A DNA stretch of 64,000 nt, from positions 4,234,501 to 4,298,500 of the forward strand of contig NZ_CP048222.1 in assembly GCF_010119975.1 (NCBI RefSeq). The letters are read 5' to 3'. The notes under the pieces were generated by a model. The model was not told the DNA's origin and made no database searches. It was given only the letters and a program-made list of their open reading frames with translations. The stretch comes from Rhodocytophaga rosea (lineage in GTDB: Bacteria; Bacteroidota; Bacteroidia; Cytophagales; 172606-1). Shown here one piece after another: positions 43,236 to 52,554 of this stretch. Each line of letters opens with the position of its first letter. Within the stretch, counting starts at the first letter, position 1. The position numbers and the translations under genes are program-made.

Positions 43236-44252
43236 TTATTGCTTTGCTCCCAGAAACTGGTCTACATTATCTTTGGTGATGGTGAGTAAACCAGTGTTTA
43301 CCGTGGAAGGTACCGGAACAATATTGGCTTTGGTATCATTACTGGAAAGCTGATTCGTCTGGTGAACCATGTCGTAAAGGAACTGGGCACCATACCAGGT
43401 AAATAATTCCCTTTTCTGGCCGACCAGTAACTGGATTACACCATCTTTTACCAGGCGCATGTGTTCTGGTTCCCAGTCCACCGTAGTTACTTTGATTTGC
43501 CCGGCTTTTCCGGCTTCTTTTACTGCCAGGCCAATTCCCGGACCACTGTTGGAATCAAACCCGCAAATACCGGCAATATCCGGGTGAGCACTAATCAGGT
43601 CGGCGGTAATTCTGGCAGCTTCTTCAATATTGGATTTATCGTCGTATTTACCCACTACCTGAATTTGAGGATAGTTTTTGAGTACATCCAGTAAACCCTG
43701 AAAACCCTGTTCCATATTGGTTAAACCCAGAATGCCCATGTAGGCGATTTTTCCTTTTCCATTAATGAGTTTAGCCATCGTTTCGCCTTGAATCCGCCCG
43801 ATCTCATACCAGTTGGTACCCAGAAATGCATGTCGTTTACTCTGCGGAATATCCGAATCATAGACTACAGTTGGAATGCCAGCCTCAACCGCTTTATTAA
43901 TGGCCTGGGCAATACTCGGATCGGTGCCGTTGATTAACAATCCGGCTGGTTTGGTTCCAATCACTTGTTCGATGGTAGCCACCTGTGCCTGTACATCCCA
44001 TTCCGGCGGACCCAATACGGATGTTTTTACACCCATTTTTTCTCCCCAGCGTTTGAATGCGGCCTGATCGTGGTTGACATACATGGGCATATTTACACTG
44101 GTCGTTACCATTACATATTCTTCGTTGGGATTTACCTGTACCGCCGGAGTATCATTAGTTGAAGCCTGTCCTGGCTGTTTTCTGGGTTCACAGGAAACCA
44201 GGCTCAGGCAGATGGCTAAACAAAAGGAGAGAAAAGTATATTTCATATTCAT
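43236..44252 (-). CDS. Sugar ABC transporter substrate-binding lipoprotein (RbsB-like)
   Basis: A 338-aa periplasmic-binding-protein-1 type lipoprotein with a lipobox at LSLVSCEP and typical features of the ribose/galactose binding group: INGTDPSIAQAINKAVEAGIPTVVYDSDIP, GRIQGETMAKLINGKGKIAYM and ICGFDSNSGPGIGLAVKEAG. It would capture a monosaccharide or inositol and pass it to the permease encoded upstream. It is the last gene of the minus-strand unit, separated from the permease gene by a broken SMI1/KNR4 gene, an unusual order. Confidence 0.9.
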   Translation of the reverse strand: MNMKYTFLSFCLAICLSLVSCEPRKQPGQASTNDTPAVQVNPNEEYVMVTTSVNMPMYVNHDQAAFKRWGEKMGVKTSVLGPPEWDVQAQVATIEQVIGTKPAGLLINGTDPSIAQAINKAVEAGIPTVVYDSDIPQSKRHAFLGTNWYEIGRIQGETMAKLINGKGKIAYMGILGLTNMEQGFQGLLDVLKNYPQIQVVGKYDDKSNIEEAARITADLISAHPDIAGICGFDSNSGPGIGLAVKEAGKAGQIKVTTVDWEPEHMRLVKDGVIQLLVGQKRELFTWYGAQFLYDMVHQTNQLSSNDTKANIVPVPSTVNTGLLTITKDNVDQFLGAKQ

Positions 44253-44268
44253 TAGATTTTTATTGAAG

Positions 44269-45546
44269 TTAATAATAGCCGTCTTCTAATTCTTGCAACT
44301 CATGCTCCATATAAAATCGAAAACTTTGATAGACGACTTCACCAGGTTGCCAACTCGAAAAGTGCCAGCACTCCCAATTGCCATTTTTTAATGGAATTAA
44401 TAACAGTTGCTGTTCCTCCTCATAGCCGCCGATAATTATACTACTTTTTAATTTCTCATTAAAGTCTGCATTGATGTCATCCGTATCAACTGTCCAAGTA
44501 TCAACAAGTTGCTTATCAAAGCTGGTAAGGAAATCAACTTTATCAATAGGAGCAAGCGTTACTCCGGTAGGCGAGTAGCATTCAAACCCATTTGATGTCA
44601 ACAAAAAGTTCTTATAATCATCAGGAAAAAGAATGTTTAATCTTCTTTCAATGTCAGTTATTTCATATATAGTAGCTGGAGCCCTGCTCAACGATTTTTT
44701 TGATAAGATAGCATCACTAAAGTCAACTGTTTTTTGTTTTATTGCCAGCTTCGAAATCTTATTAAGCAATTGCTTCCATGATAAATATTTATAAACTAAC
44801 GTTCTTCCATGCGTAATTCTTTGTGATAATTTCTCTAAGATTTCCTGTGTTTCCTTTTGGCATCTCTCTTTTGTTATACCCAATATGGGTGCTAATAATC
44901 CTTTTATTAAAAGTAATGCCGTAGTCCTGTCTCGCATCAAATAAGCTATATCAGAATTTGACCAGTACTCCAAATATCCTTTTCCCCATAATTTGATAAA
45001 ATATTCAGCTTTGTCTTGCAAATTCATTTTGGCTGCCAATAAAGAAGCGCCAACAGCTGGATGCATTAATGCATATCCTACAGGTTTCTCAGTTTCAATA
45101 AATCTTTGTAAAGCTTCCAACACTACCTCTGGGCTTTCAGAACCATCAGCTACAGAAATTATGGCTTTCACATATAGCTGCTGTCCCTGTAATTCCTGAA
45201 TAGGTTTATGGATAAATTGATATGTATAAGATTTATGCCATCCTGGGTAAAAGTTTCTTGTCCAGTTCTCTTATTCAATTTCCGAAACATCTTTGAAGGT
45301 GAAGGGTATATTTTTGGGTTGCTTCCCAGATAGTTCCCAGATAACCTGAAGTGCTTCATCCTGCAGCCATACATGTTTTGAATGAGGAATATTAAAACTC
45401 CAGAGTTGCTCTAACAGGTTGTTTGCTTCCTCAACAAAACCAGCGGCTGCCCATTCGGCTGCTTTAGTAGTAATGTGCATATAAACGTTTTCCAAGTCAT
45501 CTGATAAGATTTCATTCAGCAGCTTTTTTATGCTTGTTTTAGCCAT
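44269..45546 (-). pseudogene. SMI1/KNR4-family gene split by an in-frame TAA
   Basis: Two open frames, 45546-45274 (91 aa, from MAKTSIKKLLNEIL) and 45171-44269 (300 aa), are in the same frame. They are separated only by a TAA at 45271-45273 and a 33-codon stretch that is also open and protein-like (ENWTRNFYPGWHKSY, QFIHKPIQELQGQQLY). Read through, they give one protein of about 424 aa with a C-terminal SMI1/KNR4 domain (TDIERRLNILFPDDYKNFLL, NGNWECWHFSSW). SMI1/KNR4 proteins often serve as immunity proteins to toxins. The stop may have inactivated the gene, or the 300-aa part may still be translated from GTG 45171. Confidence 0.75.
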
Positions 45547-45576
45547 AGATAGAACAATTTATATTTAAAAGCTACA

Positions 45577-46599
45577 TCAACTGCTCTGTAAGGCTTTATT
45601 CAAATATTGCTTCGGTTTGATGCCGGTTGTTTTCTTTTTAATCCAGATATCTAAACTAACTGCCAGAATCAGAATAAGCCCTAATACTATTTCCTGCCAG
45701 TAGCCGGAAACCCTGGCAATGATCATAATATTGCTAATCAAGCCCATAAATAAAGCCCCCAGTAATGCTCCAATAATCTTTCCTTGTCCGCCCAGTAAAC
45801 TGGCACCTCCCAGAATGACAGCTGTAATTACCCGGAGTTCCATACCCCGGCCTGTGGTTCCCAGAGCTGCACCCATTCGGGAAGCGAGTACAATACCTGC
45901 AAATCCAGCCAGTAACGCAGTGAGCGTAAAAGCCCATATCTTCATGCGGCCCACCCGGATTCCGGAAAGTAAAGCTGCTTTTTCATTTCCACCAATATAA
46001 TAATAGCGCCTAAAAAATATAGTTCTGGAGACTAATACACTGAAAATAGCCACTAGGACCAGCATAATCCACACCGGCGACTGAACGCCAATAATTCTGG
46101 TTTGTCCCAGCGTATTGAAATTTTCAGGAAGGTTTTGTATGCTCGGTCCGCTGATCATTAAGGCAAACCCCCGGATAATTCCCATCATAGCCAGTGTCTG
46201 AATCATAGGATTGATGCCTACTCTGGCAATGAAAATCCCATTTATCCATCCCACCAGACCCGCAACTGCCAGCCCGGCGAGCATGGCCATCACCATAGGT
46301 ATTTCATAAGAATACATGATCCAGGCAGTAATGCCGCCGGAGAGAGCCACTACCGAACCAACTGACAGATCAAAAGCACCGGAAATGAGCAGAATCATCA
46401 TACCGATAGCGACGATAGTGTCGATAGAAAGATTCAGCAGAATCTGGGAGAAGTTATTGAAGGTAGGAAAAACATCCGGATAAATGATGCTGGCACCGAT
46501 ACAAACGAGAATAATAGTAAGTGTGAGCGTGAACACACGTTCCTGCAAAAGACTGATAATAGAAAACTGGTTTTCGTTTGAACTCATGGAATCAGGCAT
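45577..46599 (-). CDS. Sugar ABC transporter permease (RbsC-like)
   Basis: A 340-aa membrane protein with about ten helices. Signatures of the ribose/xylose permease family are ILLISGAFDLSVGSVVALSGG, NGIFIARVGINPMIQTLAMM, GGNEKAALLSGIRVGRMKIW and ILGGASLLGGQGKIIGALLGAL. It forms the channel for the sugar captured by the RbsB-like lipoprotein. The start overlaps the end of the ATPase gene by 8 bp, so translation is coupled. A second ATG at M5 is also possible. Confidence 0.93.
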   Translation of the reverse strand: MPDSMSSNENQFSIISLLQERVFTLTLTIILVCIGASIIYPDVFPTFNNFSQILLNLSIDTIVAIGMMILLISGAFDLSVGSVVALSGGITAWIMYSYEIPMVMAMLAGLAVAGLVGWINGIFIARVGINPMIQTLAMMGIIRGFALMISGPSIQNLPENFNTLGQTRIIGVQSPVWIMLVLVAIFSVLVSRTIFFRRYYYIGGNEKAALLSGIRVGRMKIWAFTLTALLAGFAGIVLASRMGAALGTTGRGMELRVITAVILGGASLLGGQGKIIGALLGALFMGLISNIMIIARVSGYWQEIVLGLILILAVSLDIWIKKKTTGIKPKQYLNKALQSS

Positions 46600-48094
46600 A
46601 GTTTACTTTAGTACCGGAAGCATAGTGCATAATTTCCTGTTCAGTGGCTTCCGCCCGGCTGAGCTGGGCTACTAATCTTCCGTTTTGCATCACCAGAATC
46701 CGGTCGCATAAGGTGAGTAGTTCTGGCAATTCCGAAGAAATCAGCAGAATGGCTGTTCCCTGGGCGGCCAGTGTCCGCAGGATAGAATAAATTTCTGCTT
46801 TTGCTCCTACATCTACGCCATGCGTAGGTTCGTCTACCATAAAAACCTTAGGTGCGGTAGACAGCCATTTTGCCAGTACTACTTTCTGCTGATTTCCGCC
46901 GCTTAAATTCAATACTTTCTGTTCTATACTGGGCGTAATAATGTTGAGTTTGTTTTTGAACGCCAGCGCCAGTTGTTGGATTGCTTTTCGGTTGATGAAG
47001 CTGTTAGAAGCTACTTGTTTTAAGCCAGCCGAAACCACATTATTGGCAATACTCATTTCCAGAAACAAACCTTTGTCTTTGCGTTCTTCCGGCAAATAGG
47101 CAATACCTAACTCTATGGCATCTGCCGGATGAGTAATCCGAACAGGTTTTCCTTCCAGCAGAATTTGCCCACTCACGATAGGGTCGGCACCAAAAATGGC
47201 TCTGGCTACTTCTGTTCTTCCCGCACCTACCAAGCCGGCCAGGCCAACAATTTCACCTTTGTGGAGTTGAAAGTTGATCTGATGAAAAGTATTTCCAGAT
47301 AAATTCTGAACTTCTAATAATACCTGTGGCTGAACATAAGTCTGGTATTCTTGTTCCAGCAAATCCCGGCCTACCATTTGTTTGATTACCTCATTTACTG
47401 TAAGTTCATTGGTATTTATGGTTCCCTGGTAGTGGCCATCTTTCAGCACAGAAACCCGGTCAGAAATCTGGAATATTTCCGACATGCGGTGCGAAATATA
47501 AATAACCGATATACCTTGTGCCTTAAGTTCGCGAATAATTTGAAACAGAATTTTTACTTCAGCCTCTGTAATGGATGCCGTAGGTTCATCGAGAATCAGA
47601 ATTTGTGGATTTCTGGATAAGGCTTTGGCTATTTCTACCATTTGTTTCCGGGCTGGAGAAAGCATAGAAACCGGTGTAGTAGGGGAAATAGAGGATAAGC
47701 CCAGGCGGTTGAGTAAAGCCGCCGTCTGGCTGTATAGTTTTTTGAAATGGATAAAACCTGCTGTGTGATGCGGCTGATTTTCTACATAAATATTTTCTGC
47801 TACACTCAAGGTTTCTACCAGACTTCTTTCCTGGTACACAATGGCAATACCTAATGACTGGGCATGTAATGGACTTTTAATTACGATCTCTTGCCCGTTG
47901 AGTAGAATCGAGCCTTCATCCGGTTTCAGGTTACCGCTCAATATGTTCATCAATGTACTTTTACCAGCCCCATTTTCTCCACATAGTGCATGTACTTCGC
48001 CGGCATACACATCCAGAGAAACTTTATTAAGCGCCCGTACGCCCGGAAAAAACTTACTGATTCCTTTAAGTTGCAGCCGCAGTTCTTGGGTCAT
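46592..48094 (-). CDS. Sugar ABC transporter ATP-binding protein (RbsA-like, duplicated)
   Basis: A 500-aa protein with two fused nucleotide-binding domains. The first has Walker A GENGAGKST near residue 39, a signature in MLSPARKQMVEIAKAL and Walker B LILDEPTA. The second has the degenerate Walker A GLVGAGRTE, signature LSGGNQQKVVLAKW and Walker B VFMVDEPTHGVDVGAK. This is the RbsA/MglA/XylG layout that powers monosaccharide uptake. It overlaps the oxidoreductase gene by 4 bp and the permease gene by 8 bp. Confidence 0.95.
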   Translation of the reverse strand: MTQELRLQLKGISKFFPGVRALNKVSLDVYAGEVHALCGENGAGKSTLMNILSGNLKPDEGSILLNGQEIVIKSPLHAQSLGIAIVYQERSLVETLSVAENIYVENQPHHTAGFIHFKKLYSQTAALLNRLGLSSISPTTPVSMLSPARKQMVEIAKALSRNPQILILDEPTASITEAEVKILFQIIRELKAQGISVIYISHRMSEIFQISDRVSVLKDGHYQGTINTNELTVNEVIKQMVGRDLLEQEYQTYVQPQVLLEVQNLSGNTFHQINFQLHKGEIVGLAGLVGAGRTEVARAIFGADPIVSGQILLEGKPVRITHPADAIELGIAYLPEERKDKGLFLEMSIANNVVSAGLKQVASNSFINRKAIQQLALAFKNKLNIITPSIEQKVLNLSGGNQQKVVLAKWLSTAPKVFMVDEPTHGVDVGAKAEIYSILRTLAAQGTAILLISSELPELLTLCDRILVMQNGRLVAQLSRAEATEQEIMHYASGTKVNYA

Positions 48095-49134
48095 AGCTTA
48101 GAGGGAATAGAAGTAAATGCAATAGCTTTGCCAGTCCGGGCAGAGTCATAAGAGGCAAAAACCAGCTCTGCTGTTTTAAAATTATCTTCACCAGTCGTTT
48201 CAGCGGTACCTTTTTGTTGTAAGGCTTGTAAAATATTCCGGTTACACGCTACAATGCTGGCATGTACTACGTCATAATTTGGGTCTGCCCAGGAATAAAG
48301 CTTGGGCTCACCATACACAACTTCGGTTCCTTTTCTGGTTGTGATACGTATTTCAAAATCCGGTCCCAGATAAACGGAACCATCCGAACCTTCTGTGAGT
48401 ACAAATGTCTGGGGGAAACGTTCCTGTTCGAGGATAGAGGCATACGACATTTCGGCATAACAATGTACCCCAGAATCCATTTCCATCAGTACATTGGCTA
48501 CATCTTCGCCCTTGATGCCTTTATCGATGGAATGCGTTTTACAGTACAGAGAGGTTGCTTCTCCAAACAGAAAGCGGCTCACATCCAGAATATGTGAGCC
48601 TACATCAGTGAGTATAAATTCTTCCAGATCAGCCAGGAAAGGCTGGTTTTTGAATACCGGAAAACTCGAACAAAAAGAGATTCTGGCTTTAAATGGAGTA
48701 CCGATTACGCCGGATTCCAGCACTTCTTTGTATTTGCGGATGGGTGCCTGCCAGCGGAAATTCTCATGTATGAAGTAGGGAACACCAGCCTTCTGACAAG
48801 CTTCTACCATTGACCTCGCTGTTTCCAGATTGGGAGCCATGGGTTTCTGGCAGATCACCGGAATTCTGTACTGTGCCGCTAATTTTACAAATGTTTCATG
48901 CGTATCCACATCGGTGATGATATCCACAAAATCCAGTTTTTCGGTGGCCAGAAGTTCTTCTGCTGTGCTGTAAACTTGTGGAACACCGAATTTAGCAGCT
49001 ACTTCTTCTGCTTTTTTCCGGGTACGGTTATACACAGCTACCAGTTCTACACCTTCCAGTTCCTGCCAGGCTGGTATCTGAAAATGCGACCAGAAGCCGC
49101 AACCCAGTACAGCAAACTTTAGTTTTTCAGGCAT
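48091..49134 (-). CDS. Gfo/Idh/MocA family oxidoreductase
   Basis: A 347-aa NAD(P)-dependent dehydrogenase from ATG 49134 (MPEKLKFAVLGCGFWS); a GTG-led extension to 49176 is not supported by the fold. The Rossmann domain has VLGCGFWSHFQIPAW and AVYNRTRKKAEEVAAKFG; the family Lys is in ICQKPMAPNLETAR; and the C-terminal alpha/beta domain contains DVGSHILDVSRFLFGEA. Such enzymes oxidise sugars, inositols or related polyols. As first gene of the transport unit (4-bp overlap with the ATPase gene) it probably processes the imported compound. Confidence 0.9.
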   Translation of the reverse strand: MPEKLKFAVLGCGFWSHFQIPAWQELEGVELVAVYNRTRKKAEEVAAKFGVPQVYSTAEELLATEKLDFVDIITDVDTHETFVKLAAQYRIPVICQKPMAPNLETARSMVEACQKAGVPYFIHENFRWQAPIRKYKEVLESGVIGTPFKARISFCSSFPVFKNQPFLADLEEFILTDVGSHILDVSRFLFGEATSLYCKTHSIDKGIKGEDVANVLMEMDSGVHCYAEMSYASILEQERFPQTFVLTEGSDGSVYLGPDFEIRITTRKGTEVVYGEPKLYSWADPNYDVVHASIVACNRNILQALQQKGTAETTGEDNFKTAELVFASYDSARTGKAIAFTSIPSKL

Positions 49135-49483
49135 AGAACACTTTAATTTTGAGTGAAGCAATCCGGGAAAAATCACGGCAAGATATTACAAGGTTACCTC
49201 TGATAGTTAGCTTGTTTTTCCGTGATTGGGTGATTGTAAAATTTGTGTCAGTTTCCAAAAATACATTTTAAAAATTCAATCCAAAATAAAAATAAACATA
49301 TTTTGTAGATTGTATGCTCATTTATGGATTGTAAAAATTACTCTAATTATGAATCAATAATTACACTTCTTAGCCTGAGTATATTTCCATCCTGACAGGC
49401 ATCTGATCTATTATGTTGGGAGATACAATATAAATTTTAGTAACTTGTTCGCTTTACATTCATCTTATTTTTGTGCCTCTCTT

Positions 49484-51403
49484 ATGAGAAATACCATTTA
49501 TCTATTTACCATTGCTTTACTGATAAGCGTTTGTTACAAGGCATCTGCTCAGGAATCAGCTGCTTCTCTGGCAATTATTCCTCAGCCAGTGAGCATAAAA
49601 ACTGGCAGCGGAAGTTTTGAACTGACCAGTGCTACCCAACTGATCATTCCTTCTGGCCAGGCAGAAGTGCAAAAAATAGCTGCTTTACTTACAGCAAGAA
49701 TTCAGCCTTCTACAGGATTCAATTTAAAAACGGTATCCTCTGGCGAAAATAATAGTATTCAGCTGGTATTAAATCAGAGTGCCGATACCCAGCTGGGTAA
49801 AGAAGGATATTCTCTGGAAGCTACTCCCACTAAAATAGTAATTAAAGCCAATCAGTCAGCCGGTTTGTTTTATGGGGTACAAACCTTATTACAATTATTA
49901 CCTAAGCAGATAGAAGCAAGTAAACCGGTGACTGGTGTAAAATGGCAAGTACCGGCGGTAACCGTTATCGATTATCCCCGGTTTGGCTGGAGGGGTATTA
50001 TGCTGGATGTGAGCCGTCATTTTTTCTCTAAAGAATTTGTGAAAAAATACATCGATCAGCTGGCCTGTTACAAATACAACCGCCTTCATTTTCACCTGAC
50101 CGATGATAACGGCTGGCGGGTGGAGATCAAAAGTTTGCCAAAGCTTACTTCGGTGGGAGCCTGGCGGGTAGATAGGGTAGGAACTTTTAATAGCAATGAG
50201 CCCCCTAAACCAGGTGAAAAAGCAGCATACGGCGGTTTTTATACCCAGGATGATATTAAAGAAATCGTGCAATATGCTAAAGAGCGGTATGTAGAAATTA
50301 TGCCGGAAGTAGATATTCCTGGCCATAGCATGGCAGCTATTGCAGCCTATCCGGAACTGTCTACGACCAAAGATGCCAATACCCAGGTAAATCCCGGAAG
50401 TAATTTTGCTACCTGGCATAATGATGGCACTTTTACTATGCACATCGAAAATACATTGAACCCATCCGATGAGAAAGTATACCAGTTCTTAGATAAAGTT
50501 TTCACAGAGATTGCGCAGCTGTTCCCTTTTGAATACATTCATATGGGAGGCGATGAATGCTATCATGGCTACTGGAAAAAAGACCCGGGCTGTCAGGCAT
50601 TAATGAAAAGTAAGAACATGAAAAATACCCATGAATTGCAAAGCTATTTTGGAAAACGGGTAAATGATATTATTAAAAGCAAAGGCAAAAAAGCCATGGG
50701 CTGGGATGAAATTTTGGAAGGCGGCCTGCCATCCGGAGCAGGGGTAATGAGCTGGCACAGCTTAAAAGGTGGTGTTGAGGCCGCTAAACTAAAAGCACCT
50801 GCAGTAATGACACCAGCTCAACATGCGTACCTCGACTATGTGCAGGGAGATCCTTCTTTAGAGCCACCGGTGTATGCTTCTTTGCGCTTGCAAAAAACCT
50901 ATAACTGGGACCCTCTTCCAGCTGGGATAGATTCTACCTCTATTTTAGGCGGACAAGGAAACCTGTGGACAGAACAAATTCCTACGACTCAGCAAGTAGA
51001 ATACATGACTTATCCCAGGGCATTCGCTTTATCAGAAGTATACTGGTCGCCTAAGTCGCAGAAAAACTGGAACAGCTTTGTAACCAAAGTAGAAACCCAT
51101 TTCGACCGGTTCGACCAAGCACAGATCAATTATGCCCGCAGCATGTATGATCCCATTATTGCTGTGAAGAAAAATGAAAAAGGCCAGATGGTGATTCAAC
51201 TCAGTACCGAGGTACCAGGGCTGGATATCCATTATACAGTAGATAACAGCCAGCCGAGCCAGTATCATCCTTTGTATAAAGAGCCCATTGTATATCCGGA
51301 AGGCGCAGATATTTTCAGGGTAATTACCTATAAAGGGGGTAAACCAGTAGGTAAAATGATTACGATCAAAACAGATGATCTGGCTAAACGGGTGAGAAAG
51401 TAA
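49484..51403 (+). CDS. Beta-N-acetylhexosaminidase, GH20
   Basis: A 639-aa exported glycosidase. The signal peptide is residues 1-22 (ending KASAQ), from ATG 49484; an upstream TTG-led extension is rejected. A GH20 N-terminal domain (PQPVSIKTGSGSFEL...GYSLEATPTKIVIKA, GLFYGVQTLLQL) is followed by the catalytic barrel: GWRGIMLDVSRHFF, HFHLTDDNGWRVEIKSLP, MPEVDIPGHSMA and the Asp-Glu pair in MGGDECYHGYW near residue 355. The C-terminus has a chitobiase-type beta domain (DIHYTVDNSQPSQY). It cleaves terminal GlcNAc/GalNAc from chitin-derived or cell-wall sugars in the periplasm or on the surface. Confidence 0.94.
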   Translation: MRNTIYLFTIALLISVCYKASAQESAASLAIIPQPVSIKTGSGSFELTSATQLIIPSGQAEVQKIAALLTARIQPSTGFNLKTVSSGENNSIQLVLNQSADTQLGKEGYSLEATPTKIVIKANQSAGLFYGVQTLLQLLPKQIEASKPVTGVKWQVPAVTVIDYPRFGWRGIMLDVSRHFFSKEFVKKYIDQLACYKYNRLHFHLTDDNGWRVEIKSLPKLTSVGAWRVDRVGTFNSNEPPKPGEKAAYGGFYTQDDIKEIVQYAKERYVEIMPEVDIPGHSMAAIAAYPELSTTKDANTQVNPGSNFATWHNDGTFTMHIENTLNPSDEKVYQFLDKVFTEIAQLFPFEYIHMGGDECYHGYWKKDPGCQALMKSKNMKNTHELQSYFGKRVNDIIKSKGKKAMGWDEILEGGLPSGAGVMSWHSLKGGVEAAKLKAPAVMTPAQHAYLDYVQGDPSLEPPVYASLRLQKTYNWDPLPAGIDSTSILGGQGNLWTEQIPTTQQVEYMTYPRAFALSEVYWSPKSQKNWNSFVTKVETHFDRFDQAQINYARSMYDPIIAVKKNEKGQMVIQLSTEVPGLDIHYTVDNSQPSQYHPLYKEPIVYPEGADIFRVITYKGGKPVGKMITIKTDDLAKRVRK

Positions 51404-51427
51404 TCAGGAGACAATTCTATAAAGAAC

Positions 51428-51495
51428 CGGGAACAGTTGAATTGATGTTGTGCGGATGGGCACAGCAGCTATTTAAACTGTTCCCGATTGTTTTA
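51428..51495 (+). terminator. Terminator after the hexosaminidase gene
   Basis: Arms CGGGAACAGTT and AACTGTTCCCG pair perfectly around a 37-nt loop and are followed by a T-rich stretch (attgtttt). Confidence 0.6.
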
Positions 51496-51523
51496 AGTGC
51501 CTAGCAGTTTGTAGACAATTCAT

Positions 51524-52075
51524 CTACTCTTTACCATTCTCAAAAGCTGCGTATTCTAACTCATCTATTTCTTCCAGTTTATCTAACAGGTTATCCATAT
51601 TGTTAGAGATAAACAACACTGTTTTACTGTATTTTGTCACTTCTACAGTAAGAGGTTTTGTAGTATCAATCATTTCTTTTAGCCTATTATCTAGTAAGTC
51701 TATCCGCTTTTTTACCGGTGAATTAATCTTGATATATAGGTCACTTTTCTTCTCAATAATCTGATAGTGGTCAGTATAGTAGTATGTTTTTTTACCTCTG
51801 ACTATATCTAATCTTTCTATGATAGTTTTGTAGAGAAAAAATACCAAAAAGATTAGTACAAACAGTCCTGCATACCCAATTATAGCTGCTACTCCCATCC
51901 ATATTTTTTCATATACTGGAAATTGCCATCCTAAGAATATAAATGATTGATAGATTAGGCTAAGAAGCAATCCTATAGTAAAAAAGACTAAAGAAAAAGC
52001 AAGACCTACGGTTATGGAGCCATTAAGGTTACCTATATCTTTTTTTGTTAATGCTAATTGGCGTTTGGAATACAA
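51524..52075 (-). CDS. Two-helix membrane protein, unknown
   Basis: A 183-aa protein with two membrane helices (about residues 21-43 and 58-83), followed by a soluble, charged cytoplasmic domain ending in an acidic segment (LEEIDELEYAAFENGKE). No ATG precedes the first helix and an in-frame stop lies seven codons upstream, so TTG at 52075 is used. No family is recognised; it could be a signalling or stress membrane protein. It faces the hexosaminidase gene convergently. Confidence 0.55.
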   Translation of the reverse strand: MYSKRQLALTKKDIGNLNGSITVGLAFSLVFFTIGLLLSLIYQSFIFLGWQFPVYEKIWMGVAAIIGYAGLFVLIFLVFFLYKTIIERLDIVRGKKTYYYTDHYQIIEKKSDLYIKINSPVKKRIDLLDNRLKEMIDTTKPLTVEVTKYSKTVLFISNNMDNLLDKLEEIDELEYAAFENGKE

Positions 52076-52129
52076 GCTATTTATCCTTTATTCTTTCCCT
52101 GATTTATGTTCAACTGATAGCAACAATTA

Positions 52130-52543
52130 TTACAATACCATCTTATATACCACCAGGTGCTGATCCATCTTATAATTCACAACTATAAACTCTAATTCCA
52201 GATTGTTTGCATCCAGTACTACCACTCTGACGGTTTGTGGCTTGCTGGTATTTTTGTCTAAAATCAGGTTCTGTTTATTGCTGTCGAATTCCCAGGTGCC
52301 GGTTAAAATGGTTCCTGGAACATTGGTAAAAGTATAATTTCCACCCGCATCGAACCTGCGCCGGTAGCCGCTATAATCCATCGATTGGTCAGGAATGTTA
52401 GTGATGAGTACCTGGCTTACTTTCCATTCTTTGCTGAGCAATTCCTCTTTAGAGGCCGGGTCAACATTTTCGCATTTCAGAGCAAGTAATGGCAGACATA
52501 TTATTAGTAACAGGGAATATAGAAATAGGGGTATATTTTTCAT
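52130..52543 (-). CDS. Small lipocalin-like lipoprotein
   Basis: A 137-aa exported protein with a hydrophobic N-terminal segment and a possible lipobox around LLALKCENV. The mature part has the pattern LLSKEWKVSQVLI, GGNYTFTNVPGTILTGTWEFDSNKQNLIL, as in lipocalin-like domains found widely in Bacteroidota. These small beta-barrels are of unknown role. The gene lies between the membrane protein gene and the metalloprotease gene, all on the minus strand, with short spacers (54 and 11 bp), so they may share a transcript. Confidence 0.65.
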   Translation of the reverse strand: MKNIPLFLYSLLLIICLPLLALKCENVDPASKEELLSKEWKVSQVLITNIPDQSMDYSGYRRRFDAGGNYTFTNVPGTILTGTWEFDSNKQNLILDKNTSKPQTVRVVVLDANNLELEFIVVNYKMDQHLVVYKMVL

Positions 52544-52554
52544 AAACGGAATAA

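Noticed and set aside
45168-45374. 68-aa minus-strand ORF between the two halves of the SMI1 gene
   Set aside because: It is in another frame and lies over the open bridge of the split gene; the same-frame readthrough is clearly more protein-like.
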